Shown here piece by piece: positions 38,101 to 50,100 of a DNA stretch of 64,000 bases. A model generated the notes under the pieces. The model did not search any database. It was given only the letters and a program-made list of their open reading frames with translations, and had not been told where the DNA came from. The DNA is from Haemaphysalis longicornis (Eukaryota > Arthropoda > Arachnida > Ixodida > Ixodidae): NCBI GenBank assembly GCA_013339765.2, contig CM023449.1, positions 32,897,622 to 32,961,621 on the forward strand. Direction: 5' to 3'. Positions within the stretch are counted from its first letter, which is position 1. Each line of letters opens with the position of its first letter. Position numbers and translations under genes: made by a program.

Positions 38101-41100
38101 TGGTGGCAGAATGTCATACACGTCGTCAAGATTATTCAGAAGGGCCTCTGCAGTTCCATTGAACAATATTTTCTCTTCCCATTATTTGGTGTGAGAGCTA
38201 CGGAGTGTGTATGTTTATGTGTCGTCTTTCGGGGCTGTGACTCTTGATTGGGCTTTTTGGGCGGCCTATCTGTAGACCTGGACGTCGAAGGCCGCTCCTT
38301 GCGCTGCGTTGCAGGCAAGAACGGCACGACGTCCATCTCGTCGTCCTGATGTCCTGGGTGTGCCCGTCGAACCGGGCCCCCGGACTTGGCCCCCCTTCGG
38401 GGCCCTTCGTTTGACCCGCCACCGCCGGTGGTGTCGGAGGCACCAGAACTGGCACGGGCGTGCGGTGGCGGTGGGAGCCGGTGCGGGGCTCGTGGTGTCC
38501 ATGGCGCCCTCCAACGCACTGGACGATGGGGAGGCAGGGACGGGAGCGGCACCGGTCCCGACGGAAGAGGTTGCCACCACAACCGCTGCTGGCTCAGCGA
38601 GCGGTGCGGAGGCGGGTTGGGCTGACACAGAGGCAACCCAGGGGGGGGGGGGGGGAGGGGCGGGACCAAGTCCGACTCGCGGTACTGGGTCCCCGCAGAA
38701 ACCAGACGCCGCTCCGCCCCCCGGCGAGCTGCGTCGGCGTACCTCCCAGAGGGAAAGAGGCGAACCTCTTACGCGCCTCTGGGAAGGTGATGTTTTCATT
38801 GACTTTCAAGGCAATTATCTGTTTTTTCTGTTTGAACTTTTCACAGCTCCTAGAATAGGCAGCGTGTGGTCCCTGACAGTTTGCACAGGTGAAGTTCTCG
38901 GATTTACAATTCTCTGTTAGATGATCATGTGCTGCACATTTTGCGCACGTCAATTTACCACGACAAGAGGTTGTGCCGTGCCCAAACCGCTGACACTTGA
39001 AACAGCGGCGTGGGTTTGGCACGTAGGGTCGGACCGGACATCTCACGAAGCCTGCGTTGACCGACTCAGGAAGTGTTGAGCGGTCAAATGTCAAGATTAT
39101 GTGTTTAGTAGGTATTATTTGGTCGTTTCGGCGTATCGTGATTCGCCGCACTGCTGTCACGCCCTGATCGCGAAGGCCGTCGAGCAGATCTGCTTCAGTC
39201 TCATTTATTAGATCTCTATCAGAGATGACGCCCTGGCAGCTATTCAGACTGCGATGGGGCGTGATCTTGATGTCAACATCGACCATGCGCGTTTGCTTCA
39301 AGAGGTTACAGGATTGTTGTTTGTTTTGGACTTCAATTAGGACTTCTCCGGTTGTGAGATTTTTTGCCTTGTACGATTTGCCTACAAGGCTTTCAAGAAA
39401 CTTGGAAATGAGAAAGACAGACTGGGAAGTGATGGTTTTTGATTTATCTAGGGATTCATTACCAGGAAGCGCGAGAAATTATCGGCTTTGGAATGGAGAT
39501 CGAAGGACAAAGGAGGAAAAGATACTTCGGTGCGGCCCTTTTCAGGGACCGATCACGTTTGGAGGGGGGGGTTTGAAAATGCCATATGATACATTGGAAA
39601 GCAGGGAGACTGGAGTACTTTCTTCTTGACCTTACCCTGGTAGTCAAAGAGGTCCCGGAGCTCCCTGCCTGGTAGACAGGCAGGGAGCCCATCGGCCGGA
39701 GCTTGACCAAGGCTCCGACGGCCACTGTTAGAGGTTTCTACCCTTCACCTTAAAAACACATCACCACGGTAGGGCACAGCTTATGTTGGGGGGCTCGGGG
39801 TCCGCGGTATCGCCAGTTACTGTCACCAAGATTACTCAAGGTTCCCCGTGCGGGGACCGAATGCGACACAAGAATGGCTCTCTCAGCAACCGGTCCTTTG
39901 GGGATGGTGGCGGGTCGGTCCTGGACCTTCGAAATGAGCTCAGCACTCTTAATCAGTCAGACAGATTCAGCATTCTTAGTCAGAGTCAGGCAGAATCGCC
40001 GAATGTCACACAGGAATGGCTCTCTCAGCAACTGATCCTTTGGGGATGGTGGCGGATCTGTCCAGACCTTCGAAATGAGCTCAGCATTCCTAGTCACAGT
40101 GGCGTCCAAGTTCGCAGCTGCGGAAATGCTTTCTACTAAAAGTGTGAAATAAGCACACGAATGTGCCAGGTCCCATTCAAGTGTAGCGTGGTGTAAGTAA
40201 TTTCGGCTACGACATTTTTGCTATCTGCAATGCTATTAGTACCACAGGTGAGATTATTTATAGCAGTTTTCCGTGTTTAGCCGAGTGTTTTAAATGGTCA
40301 CAACAGGCTCTGGTGTAAAGGAACAATCAGTAATTGCTGCTTGAAGACACAATTGCAGACCGAGGAAATATCTTAACTGCAGGTATTTATTCGTTGTCTG
40401 AGCAGAACGACCTTCTCAGCTCTTTACAGCACCGATTAATTCCGAAGATAGTACAGGGGAGTGCGATAATTTCGTAAAAATTACTGAGCTATTCTGTTCT
40501 GCAGAAGCAAATGACTGGGGACGCTGTGGAGATGGCACGATTCAGGAACTATGGACTATATACCGATTACGACTATATATACCGAATATATATACAGTGG
40601 AACCCCGATAATACGACTTTCAAGGGACCGCGAGAAAGCGTCGTATGACTGGGGTGCCGTAAGACTGGGGTGCGGGTAAATCGTGCCTAGTAGGCGGTCC
40701 CACGTGACAACGTGACAGGTGGGCTAGGAACTTATTTAAACTACTGTATTTTCCTTGTTCTCACGTGATTTGCGAACCTTTATTTCAAATCCTAAGCTAA
40801 AAAAGAAAGAAACGCTAATGTGTTGCCCCCCTCCTCTCCACCGCATCCGAGCTTGCCCGCCAGCCAAGCTCCCCGCGCACGCGACACCCGTGCCGTGCTT
40901 CGCTATTTATAGTCCGCCAGCCCCGAGCTTTTGCGAACGAGATAAGCCCGACATGGCCGAGCAATCGAGAGGGGAAAAGCGAGTGTAAAATGCCCGCTAA
41001 GGGTAAGCGAACAAGTACAAGGCGTGGACGAAAATTACACTCCCCCGCGGGAACCCGGGTGGACGACGCTGAACAGAGCCATTGGGCATTCGGGACGACT

Positions 41101-44100
41101 GAATTTTGCGTGGCTTATCGTGTGCTGGAGTAGCGACGAGTAAAGTGGGCAGAGCGTCAACCAAGGAAGGAGAGGAGACGCAGTGATGAAAACGAGCGAG
41201 AGGATATTGAGGCGAGAGAGAGGAGAGCATGCGTAGCGGGACGACGTCGCTGAAGACCGGTCGAGCGCGGCACCCGCGCTTGCCGCCTACCCGGACGGAG
41301 TGAGAGCACGCGCCCGCATGCGCGCGACACAGATGTTGGGGGAGAGGGGCGCTATCACGGAAAAGGGGTGAGCGGAGGAGATGACAGCTCCGACGCGGAC
41401 ACGAGACGCAGGAAGGACAGGGCCGCGGAAGAGATGCTCCTCTCAGCGTCGCATCTTAAAACGGCTTTCCCGTTCACGGGTGAAGGCAACCCTTTCAACG
41501 GTTCCGTGACGCCGCAGTTAGACCGAGCATCGCGAAAATAATACGTTTATTCAAGCTTCGCGAGTAAACCGCTTTGTGGCAAAAATTATAGCGCGGTCTT
41601 GCTACAGTGACTTGCTGCGGCGGCCAGCGAATCACCCAAAATGGCGGCGCCAGCGTAAACGTGTCTGCACCCTTGCAGCGGAAGCGCGTGAATCGAGGCA
41701 CCCTAGCAAAGGAAGGACGGGTGTGACAACGCAGACTTGAGTGACATTGATTAGCAGAGAGCAGAAATATAGTGAGAGAGAGCATCCTGAAAGGAACAAA
41801 CTTGGAATCGAGCAGGCGGGGAAGGCAGGTGTCCGGTCATCGCCGTGGGGTTGCGCCGTATGTGTTTTCGCATTTATCAGCGGCCCGATGGGAGGTTCAA
41901 ATTCACGATCCGCCTGCCACCTGAGCTTCGACTTCTCGCGGTTGACGCGTTGGCGTACTGCTGCCGCATGCGGCCGTCGAAGGTTAACCCCCGCTCACGT
42001 GTACCCGCCTGCGTGCTTGCGTCTGTTCAGCAAGTGGTCTGGCCCGCATGCGGCCCTTTGCACATCAAGCAGCTTTAAACGGGGGTTTAGAATAAAGAAA
42101 GGTAGGAACCAGAAGGTGAAGCGGTGCAAAATATGGGAAAAACGTCGGTTTATCCGCGCCAAGGTCCGTCGTATGAAGCAGACCGCGTGCACCGAGTGTC
42201 ATATCATCGGGGTTTTAATGCCTTGTTTCTATGGGGGGTTTGCCGGGACCGCGGTGATCCGTCGTAAGAAGCGAATCGTCGCAAGTCCGGGGGACGTATA
42301 AGCGGAGTTCCACTGTATTAGACAACACGCTACATCATTTGCGACTAATTCGATTATTGCTAGGTTTCCAAATGTCTTTGAAGGTTACCCGACACGGCAA
42401 ATGACGGATGTCGCGATTATAGTACTACAAAAGTACCGAGATGCTCATTCCTATAAGCTTTGTTTCTTGTTCCTTCTTCATTCTACACGTGCTGCACCTT
42501 TCCGTCCATCGGAGTTCCCGTGATCGGCGGATGACTGCACGTGCTCGTGGCATCACCTTAAAACTTCAGCGTGTCAGATTAGCATGTGGTTTTCCCCTAA
42601 ACGGCGTCTGACCTTAAATGGGATGTGCACGGCTGTGTCGCGTTCATTTTCCTCAATTTTTGTTTTTTATTGTGTTAGCAGTGAATATGGCACATGGGCG
42701 AAATATTTCGCAGTTGGCCCGCGAATTGTAGTCGTTCCTCCATCTCAAGAGCCTTTGAAATCAATACCCTGAAGAAGGATCTTTTTTTTTCACTACTACT
42801 ACTCTCCTTTTCTTCACTACACCTACTACCTTTTTCCCTCTCTTCCTTTCCCCGCAGAGTAGCATGCCGGCGAACTGATGTCGGCAAATCTCTCTGCACT
42901 TTCATCTTTAATAAAGAGTTTCTCTCTCTCTCTCTCTGGCCCGCGGATACAGCGCGTCAGAAGGACATAAAACAAAACAGCTCGTGTGGATAGGGGCGAT
43001 GTCTGTGAGGTTGGCTGCGGAGGCTTGCATCGTGCGGGCCTATGGCGGATCAGCCGATGTGGCGAGGTCGAGGTGGCGGTGGCTCGTGCACGGTTTGCGT
43101 TTATCGGCTTGTTTGGCAGGGCTCGCAGATTTTTATTGGCGAAGCCCTTTAGGGGCTCGGGCTGTCGGCGTATCCTATCATTGTCTTATGTAGTCACGGT
43201 ACTAAAACACGGGGCACTCGTTTTCCAACGCCTCGTGCTAGAACGTCACGCGTAAAAAAAGAGGTGTATAATGGACAAAACCGGTTCAAAATAAACTAAC
43301 ATGATTTAAAGATTTATAGAACGCTCCCTGTATGCTTCGGCAATCGTCAAGTGCAAGCAGAAGCTGTTTGTTGACGGGCCATACTTTGAGTTACACTCAA
43401 ATATCCACCCACCCTTAACGCTCGGCCTGATCGGGTCGGGTGGTCGGTCGAAGCATGAGAAGGCATACTTACCTGGTGCCGGGGCCTCGTTGATCACCGA
43501 GGAAGAGCCCCCAGGGCGAAGCGCGGGCATTGCACTGCGTTCGCGCTGACCCCTGTCACTACCCTAAACTGTAACTACCCTAAACTGTCACTACCCTAAA
43601 CTGCATGCAAATTGCCTAAATCCGGTTCAACGCAAGAGAGGGCGCCACCGCCTCAGCAAGCGCGTGATTTCTTCTCCCACCGGCGCTTTTCCGGCACCCA
43701 ATCAGCGAGCGCCGTGTCGCAAGAGAGAGGCTTACAATCTTTGAATAAACCTATACTCTACATGCTTCGCCCCTCCCCAGGTTTCACGTTACTGAAGATG
43801 GTCCGTTTTTTTTTACCTTATCGTTAGCCCTTGCTCGAGGCCTGTATACGCAGCTGCATCAAGTCCCATACCCGTGTATCCGCCCTTATTTATGGTTATC
43901 CCCCTGCTTCGTATCTGAAGCGGCAGACTTACTGCTCCGATTAGGACCATCTTTTGCAACATTTCATGCATGCATAAAGTCTGTAATTTGGATCCATCAC
44001 CGAATAATTCTGTAAAGGATATAGTTTTGAAGCTATTTGGCAGCGTGACTTGACTTGAATAAGGTTTTATTGAAGCCCAATTCTACTCCGTCTCTGTATG

Positions 44101-47100
44101 GCCGTACAAGCCCGTATCACCAGGTTAAAGGGGTCATGCAGACAAAATTCAGTTTGGTTCATTCAGAAGATCACCTCTTTTAATAACACTGACACCCCTT
44201 TCACCGCAAACTTCACTGAAATAAGCTACATAATTAAGAAAAAACAGTGGTTGATTCATCTGTCATAGGAATCGGTAAAACACGAAAGTGAAATGTGCAG
44301 CGAAATCTGCAGCTGAGCATGATTTGCGGGTAGGTGGCTGTCTTGCGGGTGTGCTTGGCGCGCGACGTCCTGCTGGCGGGTCGCTTCGGCAAAGGTGTAC
44401 TGGCGTCATTTCCGTGACCAATATGACGTTAGTGAAATCTTGGTGTATCCCGGCGTAAAACACTGTTCTGTTAAAATATAAAACCCGAAAACGAACAACC
44501 CTACGTATAACGTACTTTTAAGTACTAAAGGCTGCTTCCCCGCATGAAGACCCTTAGTGCAGGGGTGCACCCTCTACAGGCCACTTCCTTCGTTGTACTG
44601 GCGTCATTTCCGTGACGGATACGACGTCAGTGAAATCTTCGTGTATCCCGGAATAAAGAACTTTCGTGTTAAAAGAGAACGGTCATGCGACCCACTGGTT
44701 CATTTCCCACTACAGAACCTATGGCGTATTATGGCCAGCTGTGCGATTGGCTGCGGCCGGCAAAACCCAAAGCAGGTTAAAAATAAGAGTTATAAGCTTT
44801 CAAAAAGAGCTATTTGTGCTTAAATTTAACACATATTCTTTTCATAGCAGTAAGAATGGTGGAGTTAACAGTGGAGGTTACGAACGCACACGTAAACATA
44901 GAAGCACCAGTGCATACGGCGCGCACTACGCTGGTTATTGCTGCACAGCCGTCTACACACGTTTACACTGGCCAGCTGGCATAAGCGACATTGTCTTCTC
45001 TGATTGTTTGCCGAGCATACCCAACGTTTCACAAAAGGAGTACTATGAACCATAACAAACATTATACAGGCACAAGTCCGGTCAAAAACGAAGCTAGGCT
45101 GGACAACGGTCCAGCGATATGGTGGCGCCGTCTAGGAGGACTGGGAGAAGACAAGGCCTCCGCTCGCTGCAGTCCTAGTTCGCAGACTTACTCAGTACTC
45201 GCCCTAGACACGTCATCGCAGGCGTCACGAAACACACCATTCAGCGGAGGAATCAAAATATGGCTTAAATTGTTTATTTCTCAGTAAATAAAGCATCATT
45301 TGGTGCTGTACATGCGCCGGGGGTACTATAAAGCACCAAATCTTTCAAGTAAAACAAACGTATTTTGTCTGCATGACCCCTTGGGGCTGTTAGCCGGGTT
45401 CAGGTCTGGACAGCTGGGCCGCCCACTGTGAAATGGAGGGGTTGGGACTGGGAGGGAGGTCGGGTGTGTGGAAGCATTCCCATAGGATGTGGCAAAGAGT
45501 ACCTTTTTTGGGGTTAAAAATTGCAAGATCAGGCGGAAAAGTGTATTGTGAGGGAAGGTGCGGGCTTGACGTGGCAGAGAGTGATTTCGTCAGCCTTTGT
45601 TAGAGCGGGGTGGAGGGAAGGTGCGTCGAGAGAGCTTGTAATATGCGAGGATGTTATCCTAGGTAAGTAGGGGCTGGGCATCCAAGGTGGGAGGAGAGAG
45701 GGTCGGGGGCACTGGCCCGGTGTACCGCTTCTCGAGCCGCGTCGTACGCCGCGCCATTGCCGGCCAATGGAGGAAAGAAAAGTTTACGAGGCCCTGACGT
45801 CACTGCTACTGAAGCTGATAACGCCATTTTTGTAGGCCACTGTTTTGCTTCTATTTTACTCGCACGTGCCACGTCCTCCGCCTCCGCTCGCTCCAAGATA
45901 TTTGCCACGCCAAGATATTTTCCAAGAACACCGCCAAGATATTTGCCTGTTGGTTCGGTAGCAATAATATTCGTATCTATGGTGTCCGCCATTACTATTG
46001 GTTTCTTTTTTATATGGAAACACGCATGTGAACGCATTTTTTTTAGGTTCAACGTCATTTGTCACTTGTGGCACCACATTATAATACGATCCGAATCGCC
46101 CTGCGAATGCGCTCTCACGAGTAACATATCAGCATTATATCGCTGAATAAAATTATTGTGTTTTGATTGCCTTCCTCGTGATTTTTTTTCCAGCTCCCGC
46201 TTTTGGCTTTACTGAACAAAGAGTTCAAAAAGGTTAATATCACACTGAACGAAAGCGAGCCGATAAACACCGAATCATTGGATTACTACAAAGGCCTGAC
46301 TGCATTCTTACCGAAGACTGAACCGTAAGAAGAAAAAAAAAAGCTTGTGCTTCGCTTCGGCAAATATTCAAAGCAGATGCTCAAGTGGTTTACCTAAAAA
46401 GAATTTGTTATCTGAGAATTTCTGCCTAGGCTAGCCTTTTTAGTTTGAACTCTTTTTAGAAAGCAAATATGGATAATTGAGAAAATTGAACTGCAAAATC
46501 TACATCATGTACCAAGTGTTTTGTTGCCGCAAATGGGGATTCAAATATTGACTCATGCATTTATTCGTAATAAAACGAACCTAAAAACATTCTTCAGTTG
46601 CTATCTGTGAACTGCCACTGAATATGGCCCTCGTGCCAGCTCAGAATGACGACTCATCTGAGGCCCAGGATATTAAATGGCAACCTTCAAGTGAACGACA
46701 TTTATCCTTCCATTGCCAGGTTACGTTTAAGAATATTTTTTTTTTCCGTAGCGTAAGTAGAAGTAAATTTAAGGTTGTGTGGATGATGATCGGATTATTT
46801 GCTTAAAGGAGTAGTGACACAAAATTTCAAAGTTGAGATAACTATGCTAAATGCTTCTTTTTTATCAGGAGATATCTCCCAGCAATTTTCAACACTAGCC
46901 GTTCAGAACAACATATTTTGAATCCATTTTAACCTCTGCCCGCACGAGAATGCCCAGAGCAGGACAGCATGACATCATCTGCTACTTTCCCCAAACTGCC
47001 GACGTCGGCGCTCCCATGACGTAGCCGACGCGCTGGCTACACTTGGCGCGCGCTGCTACACCCTGTGTACACGTCACGGTTTTGGGACTGACGTCATGCT

Positions 47101-50100
47101 GCCCAGGCGCACGGGGACGGTGAAGGCTAGTGTCACTGCAAAATCTGAGTGAGCGCGCGTCTGGGTGAGCGCGCGTCCAGACTTCCAGTCGGTGTTGGTC
47201 CAGACCGGAAGCGGAGCCACAAGAATGGTGACGTCAGGTGCTACCTCAGGTGCTGTCATGGCGGCAGCACGGTGTTAGTTTTGTCGAAACCGAAACTGAC
47301 ACGAATAAACGACGCCGTAAATGACTGTTTACGCTGCAATCAACCGTCTAATGTGCTATTCTATGATTAGTGGGCTAATCGGCACCCATAGCGGCGAAAA
47401 AAACGTAACATGACAATTTTGTGTCAGTACTCCTTTAACAATTGCCTGCTGATACGTAAACACACAGAAGTGAGTAAAAAAACGACACATTCGTTTTTCA
47501 GCGCGACAGTTTTCAACTACTTCGGCATGAAAGCTGGTGCTATCGTGGGCAGCTCACGCATCGCAAGGTGTCCGAGATGCTTCATTAGAATTACAGAAGG
47601 CTGTAAGGGGAATCAAGAGTGAAACGCCTAGATGGGAAAGTTGTCTCTCTTTGCTGAATAATGCGATGCAAGAAGTTACTGGTCACCTATACGTGACAAA
47701 GAAGTTTCGCAAGGAAGCAAAAAGGGAGGTAAGGCTATTTGCGGTTCAAGCTTTTTGATATTTAGTACATTCATATTCAGCCAAAAGACGTAATTTTGAT
47801 AAATCGACGAAACACAATGCGCCTCAATTTTGTTTTGCTGCAAGAAAATATACACATTCTAGACCTGAAAGCTAATATTACAGTTACAGCATTACGCACT
47901 CGGTCAAATAATTAGGCAGAAGTTCTGAATGGGAGTATCCACAAAGGAATACTGACCACGAGGATGGCTTGGTGGGCTAGTTGGTGTAGCATCATAAAGC
48001 GTTGACAGCGCATAAACACGACGCCACAAGGAAGAAGAGACAGGACAAGCGCTGATCAGCGCTTGTCCTGTCTCCTTTTCCTTGTGGCGTCGTGTTTATG
48101 CGCTGTCAACCCTTTATGAATAACTGACATTCACCTAAAACGCAACCGTGCGACTATAGAGTGCAGCTTTTGCGGAAAACTTTACGGACGTAAGTCTCTG
48201 CTGAATTTCTCTTCTGCATAAATATTTTAGCAGCAGCTTGTCCTCACAGTTTTCCAAATGCCAGGGGAAAGTTTCGTCATATTTGTATCAACCTTATTTG
48301 GGAGTATTTTTGCAAAATTTCTTTATGAAATTATCTTTTCGTTTAGAGTGAAACCTGCCATCCCCACTAAACTTTCTTACACCCTTTTTGGCCACAAAGG
48401 GTGTAAGAATCTTGTCCCACGGCAAACACCTTTAAAAGGAGTTTTGGCGAAAAAAAGGTGTACGGATGAAAAAATGATGTTCGTGTGAACACCCTAAAAA
48501 AGGGTGTAAGGTTGCTCAACACCCTAAAATAAGGGTGTGGCCAGGGCAGCAGCTCCGCGTGGCAATGTGAATCGGCAGAGCGCGCAGCATCCAACACAAA
48601 CAGTCAATACGCACGAATCACACTTGGAACACAAATGGATTGAGTAAGAAAACCAACGGGATGCAAGCGGTACAGGGAGTGTATACTTACTTAGTATTAC
48701 ATGTGCTCTTCCTGCTTTTAATCTAGCAAAGGAAAGCCCCAGATCGAGTCGGTGGGCTTGTCGCAAAAAACGGATATTTTAGCGCTAATTTTGGAACTAT
48801 TGATTTCACTATGAGAATATACAAATCAGAACGCAGATTTGCAAACACTTTTCATTCACGAGGTAATTTGTTGCATACCTTATAGAGTTTTATTAAATAC
48901 CAAACAAATCTTTCCCGCCATCCTCAACACCCTTAAAAAAGGGTGTTTATTATTTCAACACCCTTTTTCCCAGAAGGGTGTACAGCTACAAATTAGGGTG
49001 TTCAAAACTAAGAAAAATGGCGTAAAGAAAAAGGGTGTAAAAGAAAGGGCGTAAGACTGCCAACTAAGAAAAAAGGTGAAGATACCTTTAACTTTGGAGG
49101 CATTTTGTACCTGTTTACACGGGTGGACTGAACATTTTCTACAAGCGGGGAGTGTTTTGTACCTCACGATGTTTAAAGCAATCTGAATTGGCATAATTTA
49201 TTACCAGTGAAGCTGTTTCAGCTTGAGCTAGTTTCGGTGGCGTTAGCAAAAAAATACAAAGAAAAAGAACTGCGGCACCTGTAAAGGGTGCACCACCGCA
49301 GATAGGGTATTATAACAGTGAAGTCGGCTTTCGAGCTTGTTAGAGTGTGAGAACAAGGGGCGTATGCGTATGCGCACCTCTTACTATACCATTTCAAAGG
49401 TACTAGTCTTTTTTGGATTCTAAAAGGCAAAAAAAAAATTGGCGCAGCTTGCAATGGTGGTGCAAGGCTGGAGAAACAGCATAGCTGGGGGTCGACCCCT
49501 GGCTTGTTTACCCCTTGTATCCCCTGGCAGGGGGGGGGGGGGCCTCAACCCTCAGCGGTCATCCTAGCTTAGCAAGAACATTGCAAAGCTTAGCAAACAT
49601 AACAAAACTTAGCAACACTGGAAGAAACTAGGTCGACCCACAGCTCCGCTGTTCTTTTGTTGCAACTGAATACCTATTTCACACCGTTTCAACACCCTAC
49701 AGAAAGCCAAGCGTGTTGCAGTCGGTAAACACCCTTTTCGCCACATGACTACTAGTCTTTTTAATTTTGAAGGTTCAAATTGGTGTTTAACGTGTCAAAG
49801 CTGATTGATTGTAGGGTTTAACGCGCCGACACAACGCAGACGATGAGGCGTGCCGTATTGGAGAGCTCCAGATTAATTTTGATTACCTGGGGATCTTGGT
49901 CGCGGGTTCGATTCCCGGCCGCGGCGGCCGCTTTTCTGATGGAGGCGAAAAGCAAAAACGCCCGTGTGTACGAGATTTCGGCGCACGTTAAAGATCCCCA
50001 GGTGGTCAAAATTAATCCGGAGCCCTCCACTACGGCGCGCCTCATCGCCTGCGTTGCGTCGGCGCGTTAAACCCCACAATCAATCAATTACCTGGGGATC

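Larger units (their letters stand above)
34288..39855 (-). mobile_element. Full-length I-group LINE copy 2 (5.57 kb) with perfect TSD
   Basis: Flanked by the exact 14-bp duplication ACCGAATGCGACAC (34274-34287 and 39856-39869). Minus-strand order is 5' UTR (39586-39855), ORF1 with zinc knuckles (about 38165-39585), EN (about 37190-38165), RT (35584-37190) and RNase H (34671-35500). A 3' UTR follows, ending ATAAACATCCAACC and an (ATC)n tail. It is complete in length but carries many frameshifts and stops, so it is dead. The target site was the minisatellite. Confidence 0.93.
33070..40115. repeat. Minisatellite (115-117 and 144-bp units) split by a LINE
   Basis: Eleven units, each containing CTCTCAGCAACCGGTCCTTT. 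The phase marker (agcaaccgg) lies at 33094, 33211, 33326, 33441, 33583, 33727, 33871, 34015, 34159, then 39885 and 40027. Early units are 115-117 bp. Later ones are 144 bp because of a 29-bp internal duplication of the GTCAGAGTCAGACAG segment. The LINE at 34288-39855 interrupts the array without changing the 144-bp phase. Long frames inside (Gly-Ser-Leu-Ser-Asn-Arg-Ser repeats) arise because 144 is divisible by three. Confidence 0.93.

Noticed and set aside
38309..38920. 203-codon plus-strand frame, Gly/Ala/Arg-rich
   Set aside because: Antisense shadow of the LINE ORF1 Pro/Ala-rich tail.
33070..40115. Regularly spaced repeats resembling a CRISPR array
   Set aside because: Units are contiguous tandem repeats without unique spacers, in an animal genome with introns and SINEs.
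41741..42301. 186-codon plus-strand frame
   Set aside because: Lies wholly inside the TIR-bounded pogo/Tigger-like element with GC-rich composition. No transposase or host motif is recognisable.
43465..43555. Functional U1 snRNA gene
   Set aside because: Sequence after nt 91 is unrelated; the Sm site and stem-loops III-IV are missing.
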